64,000 nucleotides of DNA from Zonotrichia leucophrys gambelii. Its lineage: Eukaryota; Chordata; Aves; Passeriformes; Passerellidae. The DNA lies in assembly GCF_028769735.1 (NCBI RefSeq), contig NC_088171.1, forward strand, positions 127,075,533-127,139,532, read 5' to 3'. Made by a program: the position numbers and the translations under genes. This document shows, piece by piece, positions 11,856 through 25,100 of this stretch. The notes under the pieces are model-generated. The model worked only from the letters and a program-made list of their open reading frames with translations, was not told the origin of the DNA and searched no databases. Position 1 is the stretch's first letter; each line of letters starts with the position of its first letter.

Positions 11856-12980
11856 TTTTGAGGTCACATGACAGTAAGTTTGCATATTCCACAAGTCTAC
11901 TGAATTACAATATTGTCTACCTATGATACATGATGTCATTTTAATCAGAGCTGGTGCTAATTGTAAATTTACAACATAGACCCACTCAAAAACATCACAA
12001 ATTTTTTTTTTCTTTGGACAGGAATAAGCTATATTCTTGGAGCTGAAGTGCTACACGGCTACAACAGTATAACAGTATATATCTGACACTTTATGCTGAA
12101 GAAAGATGCATCTGTTTCTGTACTTTTAATGCCCTACTATAGCTACAAATTTTCACTGAGTTTTGCTTGCTTTAGCCTTTTAGTTTTTTGGAACTATCAT
12201 ATTCTTACATTCTCTTGCAATTTCATAAGTCTTTGCCACTTAGCTCAATATTTTCAGTATTTGTCCCAAACCTGCGGATCATTAACAGCATGTGCAAAAC
12301 ACACTTTAAATACAATCAGCATGCAGCTACAACACATATTAACTGACTTTTTTCTACACATGAACAAGAAACAAGACAAGTGGCACTGTTGACTTTGGAT
12401 ATCTTCTAACTTCACCACGTGTGTACTGGGGTGCATTTAGAAGGAATGCTCAGCTTCTCATCCATTTGTGGCACCACTTGAATAACCCATCATTGGTCTG
12501 GACCAATCTCTGCAGTGCTGCTGCCAAATACCCACACGCAGCTTTCTCAGAGGTTCACAGAGGGCAACTTCATTCATAGACATAATTTGAATACAAAAAT
12601 AATAAGCTATATTCAATGAAGCAGCCCCCTAGCAGGATTGCAGGAAAGGTGTGTGTGGGAAACCTGGGAGGCAACTGTAATATGGATAAGAAAATTTAGC
12701 AGGCCACAAGGCTCAAAGTAACTAACGTTAATTTTTAGTCCACAAGGTCAATATTTTGTAAAAGAGTCTATAGCTTAGAAAAAGTATGATAGTATATTAC
12801 AGATGCAAGAGCATGAAAAAACATCTGCTATTTAAAAATAATAACTAATGGCCACACTGAAAAATTAGAAAAAAAAACCAAAACAGGTAAGTAAAATACA
12901 TTATATTGCTCCTAGGGATTTTTAAGCTGCACTGATTCATGTCAGGTTTGGGACAATAACCTGTAGAAATAGTGAAATAC
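11850..12980 (-). other. OXR1: Probable OXR1 3' UTR
   Basis: Sequence after the OXR1 stop codon. On the minus strand the first canonical AATAAA is at 11855-11850, which gives a UTR of about 1.1 kb. Variant ATTAAA signals at 12130-12125 and 11945-11940 could end it sooner, and AATAAA further on (near 10,966) could extend it. No other feature is visible. Confidence 0.4.
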
Positions 12981-13116
12981 TTATTCAAAAGCCCATATTT
13001 CTATGTCTTGAATAGTGAAGTCTTCTCTCTTAGAAAGTGTGTGATTCCCAAATGTTTTACATGAATGACTTCTTCCATGGTAGAGATCACCATCAAGCCA
13101 AAGAGCAAACTCTCCT
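12981..13116 (-). CDS. OXR1: OXR1 last coding exon (end of TLDc)
   Basis: Begins after acceptor TCTTGCAG with one base completing a Gly codon. It then reads [20 protein letters not shown] and ends [14 protein letters not shown] with stop TAA at 12983-12981. This is the C-terminal end of the TLDc fold, almost identical to mammalian OXR1 apart from a few changes such as NHTLSKRED. Confidence 0.95.
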
Positions 13117-16100
13117 CTGCAAGACACACAATGTATTAAAGCAAAAGACTGAGAGAATAACCATTTAATCCATCAATGCATTTTGCACTCAAAATTTAGA
13201 AATGAGAAGGAATTAAAGGATTAGTTTTAACACAAGCACCTCATGGCTGTTAATAAATTTATGCTACAAGGATTTCATTTTTTTTTACTATTTATTATTA
13301 TTAATTTGGGAATATCCCTCTTGCAGATATTTTGAAATAAGCTAACTAGAGGTTTTCAGCCTCTTCCATTTTTATTGAAGAGATGACATAACAGCACTTC
13401 CATATCTAAAGAGAATGCTAGTAACAAATAAGGAAAACATTCTAGAAGCACATGCACCTGCATGGGCAGGAAAAAGCCAGGACATGACAATGATTTCTGG
13501 AGACCCTGACATGTTTTGGGGTGGCTCAGCTTCAATTCAGCCCTCTTCTAGTTACACATAATTTTCACATTTACATCCTTCCACAATAATATTTTGTGTC
13601 CATTCTGAATACAGGAAGACACACATGCAAATCAAGCATAGAAGGCATCATAACCTTGCAGGGCTGAAACTTTATGTCACACTATGGGGAAGACAAATCT
13701 CCTGTTGAAGTTTTGTCAGCATTGGAAGCTAAACACCTCACATACTAAAATTTTCTGGCTGGTAACTGTTGAGTCCTAAGCTACCAAACTGAAGTAAATT
13801 CCAATTTTTCTTTTAAAAGGTGTCTAGACAAATATTTTTAACAGATTCTAACTGCAACTTACCCTCCTCCACCAAAAGCAAGAGAGTCCATGTCTCCTTT
13901 AATGAAGAACATGTTGTCTCCCGTCCATTTAAAAACCTAAGGGGAAAAAAAAAAACCAAAACAGACCAGCAAGTAAAAATACCTGAACTTTTCATTTTGG
14001 CAGAAGGGAAACCAACCATCATTAAAGACAGACTATGAATGGGTAGAAGTCAGTTTAATGAAGTTGACACACAAAATTCAGGAAACATCTGCAGACAAAA
14101 ATTCTCTGACATTTTATGCTAATTAAAATAAGATCATTCCAAACCAGGTCGTTTTTGAGCATCAAAACTCCTACATAATAAAAAATACCAAGAAAATAGA
14201 TTAGATTATATGCCCCTAAAAAGGATGTAGTTTATGAATTTTCAGACATGCACCTGGAAGACTTTAAACAGCAGAAAAACCTTCAGTACAATTAAAGAGT
14301 TGAATGTGTTCCTCAGCACACAAACACTACCAATTCACTCTGCACTTAAAGATTCCACAGAAAACTAGTGTGATGAATTTTTTTTGGGCCATCTTGTATT
14401 ATTTTTCAGATTTAGTTAGGTTTATTCCTTAAGGATTTTAACATCATGCACTTGGGGTGGTGGTGAGGAAGGGAGCAAAAGCATGAAAAGTCATTACTAC
14501 TTACCTCAAAATCTGGAGAAAAAGTGAACATAAAGGTCTCCCCAGTGCCATAAAAGCCATCGCTCACTTTAAATGGTTCAGATGCTAGTGCACCAAAAAC
14601 CTGTAGCAAAAATACATCAGAGCAAGAAAAACTTCAGAGAAACAACAGAGAATCCAAGAACCTCTAATGATAGTAGCTGATAAATCAGGTTGTAAATAAT
14701 GTAATTTTGAAATTCACTCTCTGAATTTCACTGCACCACAGTTCTGAATGCACTGAGAGATGGTCTTTGCCATGTCAACTTGAAAAAGCAGGATAGATGA
14801 GACACTTTTTCCATTTTGTTATTTCAAGCATCTGGGTCAACAGACTAGACTTCAGAAATCTGGCTGTTAACTTTTCTTTGTCAAACATTTTGTGACCTTA
14901 GACTGTACTTAGTGTGTGCAGATAAGTGAACTTATATAGAGCATTTTTAGCATAAAAAAATCCATACTGAATTCAAATTTAGTTTCATCAATAAATACAA
15001 CAAAATGGGCTGCTGAAATACATAATCCATATTTAAATATCTACATGCCTATTTTCCAGCAATAGGAACCCTTGAAATTATTGCTTAGTCCTCAAACTAT
15101 TTGAGTCTCTGTATCCTAACTTCTTTTAAGGGCTCTAGTCATTTTTGGAATAACTGCAGTTCTGGTAGCTAAGCTACATTCAGATACCTTACTTCAGATA
15201 AATATCCTTAGGGCTGATACCACATCTAGTAAATAAATATAAGTTAAAAAGATAAAAGTAAATCTAAGTTTTCATTCACAACAGATATTCCTTGTGAGGA
15301 ATTAACCTTCAGCTAAAGTATCAAACAGAGCTTTGTCAAACTTAAACTATCTCAGTTCAGCCTCTAGACAGGTGTAAACTTAACACAACACTTATACTAG
15401 TGTTTATATTGGATCTTCTCAAAGATGTTATCTGTGTATCCAGTAAAACACAAAACTAGTCCATTCTAACCATGTAGAACACCTTACGTATTTTACTTAA
15501 GAGACTCTGAAGTTTTATTTCTAATTATGGAATACATTTAGCTATCAAGAATCTCAGACAGTCTCCCTACTCAACAAAGGACTGATTTTGAAGCTATTAG
15601 GTTGACTCAGTTTTGTCCAGTTGAGCTTTGAGTACCCTCAGGAATCAGGATTTCACAATCTCTCTGTGTTCTATATACATCAAGCTGACCCTTGAAAGAC
15701 CACCTCTTTGCTATAAGCAACAATAAAAGAATAAGGTTTTACAGAAAAAGTGCAATTTGCTTCCCAACAGTTACTCTAGTTCTTGAGAAGGGATGTCCCT
15801 AGGATTTTTCCATGAGATCTGATTTTTGTGGCTAGTTGTTAGGGTGGATAACTAGAATTCCGATGTCCTAGGTTTAATCAACCAGTCTCACCTGCAGTGC
15901 ATACAATCTGAAGAATGATTTTTTTATAAAACTAGACAGTCCTTGAAGTGGTTAACTGCATAATTCCCATTTCTAGACCACCACTTATTTAGTGACTCAT
16001 GCTCAGGAATCAGGTACCAATTTCTTTTTAAAGGCTCTCAGGGTTCACTAACAGAAGCACATACCAGTAGACAGAGAATCCATAACAATTTTAACAATGC

Positions 16101-19100
16101 AACTATAGATTTCATGGACACCTTTATTAAAGAACTTCCTAGAATTGACTGGAGCAGGCAATTTAGGTTGCTTCAGATTCCAAATTCCAACTAGGCATTG
16201 CTCAACTTTTACACAATTAAAGTTTGTAAAAGTTCAGTGGTTTTGCCTGTTTTTTTCTTTTGTTTGTTTGGGTTTTTTTGCTTTTTTGTTTTTTTTTTTT
16301 TTTTTTGAACAGCCATTTACATGAAATTATTAATTGATCTGAAAAAGAAAGCAAGATTGGAAAAGATTTTTGAATAAAAAATTCAGTAGCGTGAGGCTTA
16401 GCAGCCTTTAATGGAACATTATGAAGAGTTACAAGGTACACTTGCTCCTTACTCAACCTATTATCAACATAATAAAAAAGCATTCTTCATAAACATGGAC
16501 ACCAAAGAAACATATCTGGAGAACCTGGGGAAGCAGCCCAGGAAAGAAATTCATTCTAGTTTAAAAGTGCCTCAACCAAGGATATGACAATTCCAGCATC
16601 CTTCATAAACAATGAAGATCCAAAGGGAGCAGAACAACTAACACAAATGAGGACTGAGCAGGTATGCTCAGGAAATGTCAAGACACTATCTGGGCATAAT
16701 TCTGTCATTTTTCAAAACGGCTGAACCTCATTTAGGATCTTCTCTGAACGAGAATCTTAGAAAACAGGCAAATGATCTCAGAGTGTAAGGTATGAATAAC
16801 CATCTGGTCTCTTAAAACACATTTTTGGAGGGCATATACAGTATTTATCTTAGCATACTGCTAGTGAACTATTCCTGGACACATTCTCCTATAAAGTACT
16901 TAAGAGGTTTTTTTTTTCAGTCATGATAAGCAGTTTTAAAGAGCAATCTGCCAGGAAGATACAAGACATTAAAAATAAATTAACCTCTTTCAAAAAAATC
17001 AATAGCTCCACAAATAAAATTAATTACCCGGACTAATTATCAAAGAGCATAGTTAGTTAGTATTGTCTGATGTTTCATGATTGTAGATCCTTGCATGAAG
17101 AGGAGAAAGGCTCTGTGCTTAATTTCCATATGTTTTGAACAGAAAAATAGTGCAAATTAATTTTCTGCTGTCAAATGCAGACATTTTAAATTAATAACAT
17201 GAGACAGAGCTACTGAAAACATCACTCCCACTATACTGGTGAAGGGCTGAACGAGCATGTAAAACTCTTCTGAACCACTCCTTCTGCATATGGTGCTCAC
17301 TGAATAGACATGGATTTCTCCCACTCTCATGTGGAGTTCAGTGACTACTTGATTCAGAATTCTAAGGCATGCTTTCATACATATTCCTAGGTATAATGCT
17401 GTAAGCTGAAATTCAGCAAGGTTTGTTTCACAAACAAAAAAAAATGAACTATGAACTTCATGTTTTGACAGGGCAACCATGACACTTTCTGAACATTCAA
17501 GCCAAGATGCTCATACACAGAAAGTGACATGAATTCCTTCAGCAACAGACAATACTACATAGTGGTGACAAGACAGCCCCACCAGAAAAAGGACATTTTT
17601 TTCTGGGACAGATCAGGTACTAGGAAGCAGGTATATCTTACTAATTTATCCTGAGAAGCTAATAAGTGAATTAGAGAAGTCATCAAAGTATATTTATGAG
17701 ACTGATGAGTCTGCTGAGACATCTCAGGTCTATTCAATTGTTTTTGTCTTCAAGATCAAAAGGAAAATGAAGAAAATATTTTTAAAGAACTTCTGGGAAA
17801 GAGTCCACTACTAGCAGAGAGTTAGAAGGTATTTTTCTTTTTAAGGGACTCCTGGGGTAGGAAACAAAGAAAAAATCAGGTTGTGACTTGAATAAGAAAA
17901 GGTACCCTTCATTTACTGTTTTCATATCCCCTGAATGAAACCATGCTTCCTGAGAATAAAAACTGTGGTTACCAAACTGGGAGACGTAAGTGAACTGAAT
18001 GCTACAGATTTTATAGAGGTTCTGTCAATTTTTCATGACAGCAGTAATGTGCTTTCACAAGCAAACACAGAAGTCGCAGAAAAAGAATCAAGAAGTTTCA
18101 TACTGCCTGCAGTGTTCGCTAGTCACGAGATTATTCAAGAGAGGATGTTTCCTATTCAAATGGTGAGATGTGAGCCACTTCCTGAAGTTCATAACCCAGT
18201 TAAAAGAAAACAGAGCACAACGACAGAGACTCAAAGAACAAGTTAATAATGTAACAAAGGTAGTACAGGTCTTGAAAGATGTTAGCTGCAGCCACAGAAT
18301 ATACCAAAAAACACCGGCCACAGCTAACAGCATTCCAACAAGACCTTCCAGCATCAGAAAGTTTTAGAGAGTGTATTTCTAATACCTTAAGTGCATTAAA
18401 AAATTAAAATTAAATTTATTAATTGGATATTACCAGACTCTTGCATTACAACAGCTAACTTATATAATAAAGTATTTCCTAGACATGTAGTATGTTAGAG
18501 GACTGCTTAAGAGTAAAACGCATTTCTAAGGAGAAAATTTGCTTGATGCACAACATTTTAACTTGCTTAATACACATAATTTTATCTCCCATGATGGATT
18601 GAAGCATAAGCTATTCCTTTATACTTCTCAAATATTTTTCTTGTTGGGTCCCCTACTGCCACACAAGTATTTTCCTACCTGTCCATCACTGTCTTTGATA
18701 ACCAACAGCACAGGTGTGTCTAACCCCATCATTGTCCGATACAAGGTCTTCAAGCTCATGCCATGCTTTGCAGTACTGTAGACAAGAGTCCATGGATAGC
18801 CAATAGTCCGTGGTGGAAGAGACTTTGTGAGCTATTAACAAGAAAATGACAACCCTTTATTTAATTTATGTTTTATATTTAAGAATGTATTACTCGTAAA
18901 TGAAAGTAGATTACATTCTGCTCAACCATTTTTACATGGCCTTAAAAGCTAAGAACTAAACCTGAAGCTTCCCATGTGTATTTTCTACTTTTGGTCACTC
19001 GAGCAGGTTTCTTTTCCTACCTCTACTAGGGACCTGCAGAAGAATGATTCATCAACTAAAGAACATGTGTTTGTTATCCATATAATTATTCTTGCATAAC

Positions 19101-22100
19101 AATATTACATGTCCCACCAATATCTTAATATTGAGTAAGTAGATAATTCAAGTCAGCAGGTAACAAGCTGAAGGGTAAATGCTGCTTGTTGCCCTGTTCT
19201 TCTGCTTTTTAATCCAAAACTTCAATTAACACATTTGTAATGAAACCACTTTGGACTGGATAGCAAGAACTGCTGTGTTTTCACTGATGTTTTCAAGAAA
19301 GAATGGAAGTAGGGCAAAGACAGACAAGAGTCTGTCTGAATACATGGTGTATTCAAAGTTAGGATTTAAAAAATACAGTATTTTAGCTATGAATCGTGCT
19401 CTGCTTCAACACTTAGACACAGACATGTCTATGATGCCAGATGGGATCCACCCCAGGAAACAGACAGAGCGGGCAGATATGCTCACTGAGCCACTTCCCA
19501 TCGTTTACCAGTATTCCAGGATAAGCGGGGATGTCCTGGTTAGCAAACGTGTGTCCATTTACAAGATGGGCTGTAGGAAGGACCCCAGGCAGTACAGACC
19601 TGTCAGTCTGTCCTCAGGGCCTGGGAAGGTCACCTTGAGTGCCATCACACAGCACATTCAGAAAAACTGGGGGATCAGGCCCAGCCAGGGTGGGTTCATA
19701 AGAACTTAGGACTTGGCAAATGTGATTTTCCTCTATGACAAGGTGACCTGCTTGCTGGATGAGGCTGTGAATATTGTCCACGTGGACTTCAGTAAACCCT
19801 TTGACAGCACTTCCACAGCACTCTCCTGGAGAAACTGGCTGGTCATGGCTTGGACAACTGCACTGTTTGCTGGGTAAAAGACTGGCTGGATGATCAGGCC
19901 GTGAGAGTGGTAGTGAATGGAATTCAATCCACTTTGTGGCCAGTCACTTGTGGTGTTCCCCAGGGCTCAGTCGTGGGGCCAGTCCTGTTTAATGTCTTTA
20001 CTAATGAACTGGATGAGGGGATGAAGTGCATCCCCAGTGTGTTTGCAGACTGCAGCAAGCTGGCCAAAAGTGTCAATCTGCTGGAGGGTACGTGGGCTCT
20101 GCAGATGGATCTGGACAGGCTGGACTGATGGGCCACAGCCAACAGAACAAGGTTCAATAAGGCTAAGTGCCAGGTCCTGCAAAAGTCCCTGCAGCACTAC
20201 AGGCTGGGAGAAGAGCAACTGGAAAGAGGAAAAGCACCTAAAGGTGCTGCTTGGCAGACAGCTGTGCATGAGACAGCAGGAGGCCAAGAATGGAATCATG
20301 ACTTGTCCCCCTGAACGGAGCACTGGTGAGGCCACACCTTGAGTACAGTGTGCTGCTCTGGGCCCCTCACTAGAAGAAAAACATTGAAATGCTGGTGTGT
20401 GTCCAAAGAAGGGCAGTGAAGCTGGTGAAGGGTCTGGAGAGGACCGAGGGAGCTGGAATTGTTAAGCCTGGGGAAAAGGAGGCTCAGAGGGACCTCCATC
20501 ACTCTCTACAACTACCTGAGAAGTAGGTTGTAACAGTCAGTCTTTTCTCCCAAAACAGGACAGGAGAAAAAATCCTCAAGTTGAGCCACGGGAAGCCAGG
20601 ATTGGATATTGAGCAAAAGTTCTTCAGTGAAAGGGCTGTCAAGCATTGGAACAGGGTACCTAGGGAAGTGGCTAAGTTACCATCTCTGTTGAAATATTTA
20701 AAGGAGGTGTAAGCCATGGCACTTAGGGAAAGGGTTTAGTGGTGGACTCAGCAATGCTGAGGTAACAGCTGGACTCAGTGGTCTTAGCCACCTTTTCTAA
20801 TACATAGCTTATTTTCTTCTATTTAATATCACACAAGGTCTTCTTACTGGCATGTTTTATACTACAGTTATAGCATTACAGTGCAAGAGTAAAAAATGAT
20901 ATCTCTAAGTCCGTACCTTTTCAATTTGTTCTGGCTGTAGTAATTCACTTGGATCACTAAGATTTGGCCGGAATGCTTCAGGCTCCAGGTCTGTTTTGAT
21001 ACTCGTTGCCTGTTGTGAATTGGTATCTTCTCTTGTTGTTATCTACAAAAAGAATAGCAAGAAAATAAGTATATGCCATCCTACTAGCAGACAAGATAAA
21101 ACTTCACAGGTTTAAAATCATGCAGTTATCAATTATGCAAGTCATTCCAAAGTTTAGAAATCCAACAGATTTTATCTGATTGAGATTTTTAATGTTTCCA
21201 GTAGCAAACTGGTACACAACTATATCACAATAACTTACATGGACACCCACTGAGACGAAAGCTACGGTTTTATACTAAAACAACAAACAGTTCTCATACA
21301 CAGCTGAAGAGCTTCAAATGCTTTTCAGATTATACCTTCAAAAGTTCTTGCATTTTAAAACTGACATAGCATTCTAAGTGTAATTAAAAAAAGAACAGAA
21401 AGGAAAAGAATTAAAACTTCAACACGGACATTCCTTAGTAGCTTCTGACTCACTACTCTTTTAGAATACTTAAATTTTTCAGATATGCAGCAGACTCTGG
21501 GAAGACTGCTGCCATATATTTTGAACAAACCATTTGAATGGAGCCTTAGGAATAGTGCTGCTCCATAAGATGATCTGCTGGAGTACTTATGGGAATCAAA
21601 GAAGAAAGAATTGAGATGGTGGGGTGGGAAAGCAGCAATAATACTTAAGTTGCTTAATGAGCACTGAGGTCTGGCAAAGACACACTATCCAGGGTCCTGC
21701 AGTAATTTAAAATACCTGACCTACATATCTACCCTACTGAGTGGAGATGGCAGAGGCCACAAAATTCCTCATCAGGCATAGCTCACAACAGCTTCTTACT
21801 CCAGTCAACACACTGGCACTTCCAAGTTCAAGTGCCATGTCTCAACAACTAGAATAGCTGTGATCCAAACAGATTTCCACCAATAAATTCAGCTGCAGGG
21901 ATACTTAAAACTTTCTAGGAACAGTGCAATTTGACAGAGGAGTAGGACAAAGTGAGGAAGTTAGTAAGATAAGTCACTGCAGCAAGACTTACTAAAATGT
22001 TGAGAGAAAAAAAGAAATCTTAACAAGATTAAGTGCATTTGAAAAATTCACTGGCCTAAACCAGGTTTCACTGAAAGCCAGACTATCCAAATTAAATCCT

Positions 22101-25100
22101 GAATCCTGAAAATTTCAAGAAAATACGTGCCAAATCCAGTTTGTCATATCCCTCATACTTTAAACATACAGGACACGACTGCAATATTTCACAGTATCAC
22201 CGTGGTAAACTTTGCTAACTTTTTGTGAACTTCCTTAGTTAATTAAAAAAGGCAAATCAAAGAAAACTCTGAAATACAGATAGGAATATTTAAACAAATA
22301 CAGCCACCTGAGCAAAAAAAAAGGACACCCCTTTAATCTCCCTCAAAATTACAAAAAAAGTTCTTATCACAAACCCTTGTTATTTAAAAATCGGCCTATA
22401 AAGTCAATGTATCAAAGAATATTAATACAGTAACTCAATTACAGTATTAATTCCAAACACGAGAAAAGTTGTGCTTAAACTGAGTATCAAGCAAGAAAAA
22501 AGCTGAAGCTTTCCTTTTTTCAATGGAAAGTAACAAGAATTTCCAACATAGTCTAAGAAGTAATTTCCACATCACAACAAAAAATGCAGTTATCCATGAC
22601 AGTACACATACAAAAAGATGATTTGCATGCTGCTTTATAGAGGGCTATCTCAAAAATGTTATTTCATATTCCAAGTACTTTCCACTTTAAATGCCTATCA
22701 TACATCATATTACTGTTTCAGCTCCCAAGAAGTTCAGCATTGTCCAACTGTAGAGCAGAGCGCTTTTTTCCCTTTGTCATTCTTTAATTTTCATTAAAGA
22801 ACACCATGCAAAACATGAATAATTTAGATTCAAGTGGTGTGGCAAACTGAGTTTTTTGGTTAAGAGTTTTTGGTGATTGGTGTATTTTTTTGATGGATTT
22901 TTTTTTTCCTTTTTTTATTATCATTAAAGTAAAGCAGTTTCCTTCTAGGAAGAACACTGCTTTGTAGAAGCAGCCAAAGAGTGTCTGTTCAAAAGAATCT
23001 GGGAGAAAGCACTCTAACTTCAACATTTGTAGATTTATTTCCTACCAAAGTTGGACAGAGCAGACTGAGCTATAGTCAGATTTCAGGGGCTTCCATGATT
23101 GATAAATGTCACACAGGCTACACCACATTTTAGAGCACGATTCTCAAATGGCCTGAGAGCAGAGGTTATAGGCTACAGCCCATCACATCAGATTTTTCTA
23201 GTCAGCCTAAACCATGAGTCTGGACATATCAGGTGAAAGGTATTTGGAAAGAGCTCCGACAGTTGCACAACATTAATACAGGGATTCTCCACCACCACTG
23301 GCCAAATCCAGAATAGTTCTGTTCTCAAGTGAGAATAATTTTTTTTTTGCAAGATTTTTGATTTTCCTTTAACAGTGCAGCTTTTGGATTCAAGGTTCAT
23401 GCTCATTATTGATCTATGTAACTGTACTACTTACAAAACATTTTAAAGCAATTAATTTTGGATTATTAAACAAACAGAAATATCAGAGCTAAGAAAATGT
23501 TTGCTTACTAATATGTAAAAAAAGTCAAGATCAAAGAAATAAAAAAATACAGAAGAAAAATTTTACATTTTCAGCAGCCAAGTACTAGAGAAAAACAAAA
23601 TACTCAATGCTTCTAAGGAAATCTAAGCTATGCTTTCCATCAGTAAGGCATGTATAATGTGCACAGCAGCTAACAATTTTATAACTCTCAAAAAACTATG
23701 GAACACCTAAAGAGAATGCAACTACCAGTTTCAATCCATAGCCACAGACCTTCAAAAATCCAAAGTGATTTCGAAGTAGTGGTTGTGTGTATGTGTATGA
23801 CCTTTGCCATGTTGAACTGCCTCAGTTACCTGCTTTTATAATGGGAAAAATACTTACCTATTTCACAGAAGTTGTGAAGCTTCATACTTGCCGTATACTG
23901 TGAGATTCTTGATGAAAGATTCCTATATAAAATTAAGCACCCATGCAACAAGGTTTTGATTCTTCACCTGTTTTGCATTCTTTTTAGGGAAGCTTCTAAC
24001 ACAACACACCAGTCTAAAGTAGAAGTTAAAACACAACACTGCAAGTCAAGTAGCACTGAAAACAAATTTTCGAATTCTAACAGAAAATTCCTGTGTGAAA
24101 AAGGTGGAAGTAGTAATTCCATCATAAAATTACTGATTCCATCATAGAATTGCACAATTAAATACATCAAAAACAAAGGAATTTTCTGCTGGATCCTTGT
24201 AGTGCTGTAGACAAGACAAACCCACTGAGTGCAGGAATTGCCCTGATCCAAGACACTACAAAGAAAGATGTTTTAGTATCTGGAGATGGGGTTTAAACTA
24301 CTGAAGAGGGCACCTGGAGACGTCTGCAGAGTGTGCGCAGTTCTTCGCTATTTAGAGCATCGATCCTGCGGTGATACTCAGCCACTGATACTACCTGAAT
24401 ATGGAGACAGGAAGACAATAATTCCACTGACAGTTGAAGAAAAGTAAAAAGGTATGAAAGAAAAAACTGGAGGAGAGTAATGAAGGGAAAGTGTGCAATG
24501 ACAACAAACAAACAAGAAGGGCCAAAAGATGTTTGTTTCTGCAAGGACAATGCACATGTAGGTGATTTTAGACATATGAGTAAACACAGCAAGATTACAA
24601 AATAAAAACTAAGGGCACTAGCAGTCAGATATCTCACTGATCTAGGATGAATAAAGAACTGATTGAGTACATAAGTTTCCAGTATCAGGATGCTAAATGA
24701 AAGTCAATCTGAGTTACATGCCTTAACCCAAACTCTTCAGCCCAAGGTCCTCTCAAACATTCTTTACACTCAGATTAATGAACCTTGTGAACCTGGTTTG
24801 CTTGCCTAGAAGAAGACTAGAAGCAAATCTCAGGCTCCTCAGTAAGCTCTAACTCTTGTGTCTACCAGTGAAGATAAAGACAATGTAGCAAGAATACAGT
24901 TTAATAACATCCCAATACCACCCGACAATTTCTTTATCCTGGACTTTCTATTCCCCTCCAAAGCTTCCGGAGTTGCTCATCTGTCAACACATTCACTTCA
25001 AATGGCATCTCCACTTTGGCAGGAGGTGTACAGCCAGAAAGTCTTTTGTCAGAAAGCTCTAGAACATGCTGCTCAGGTGCAACAAGCTGGCTAAAGGACT

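Noticed and set aside
12981..18831. The TLDc gene could be NCOA7 instead of OXR1
   Set aside because: The C-terminal peptide reads [10 protein letters not shown] and [14 protein letters not shown], as in OXR1. NCOA7 differs at these sites, and the neighbour ABRA matches the OXR1 locus.
19251..20342. Several open frames of 64-152 codons as host genes
   Set aside because: They are pieces of the decayed CR1 reverse transcriptase in different frames, with a lost catalytic Asp.
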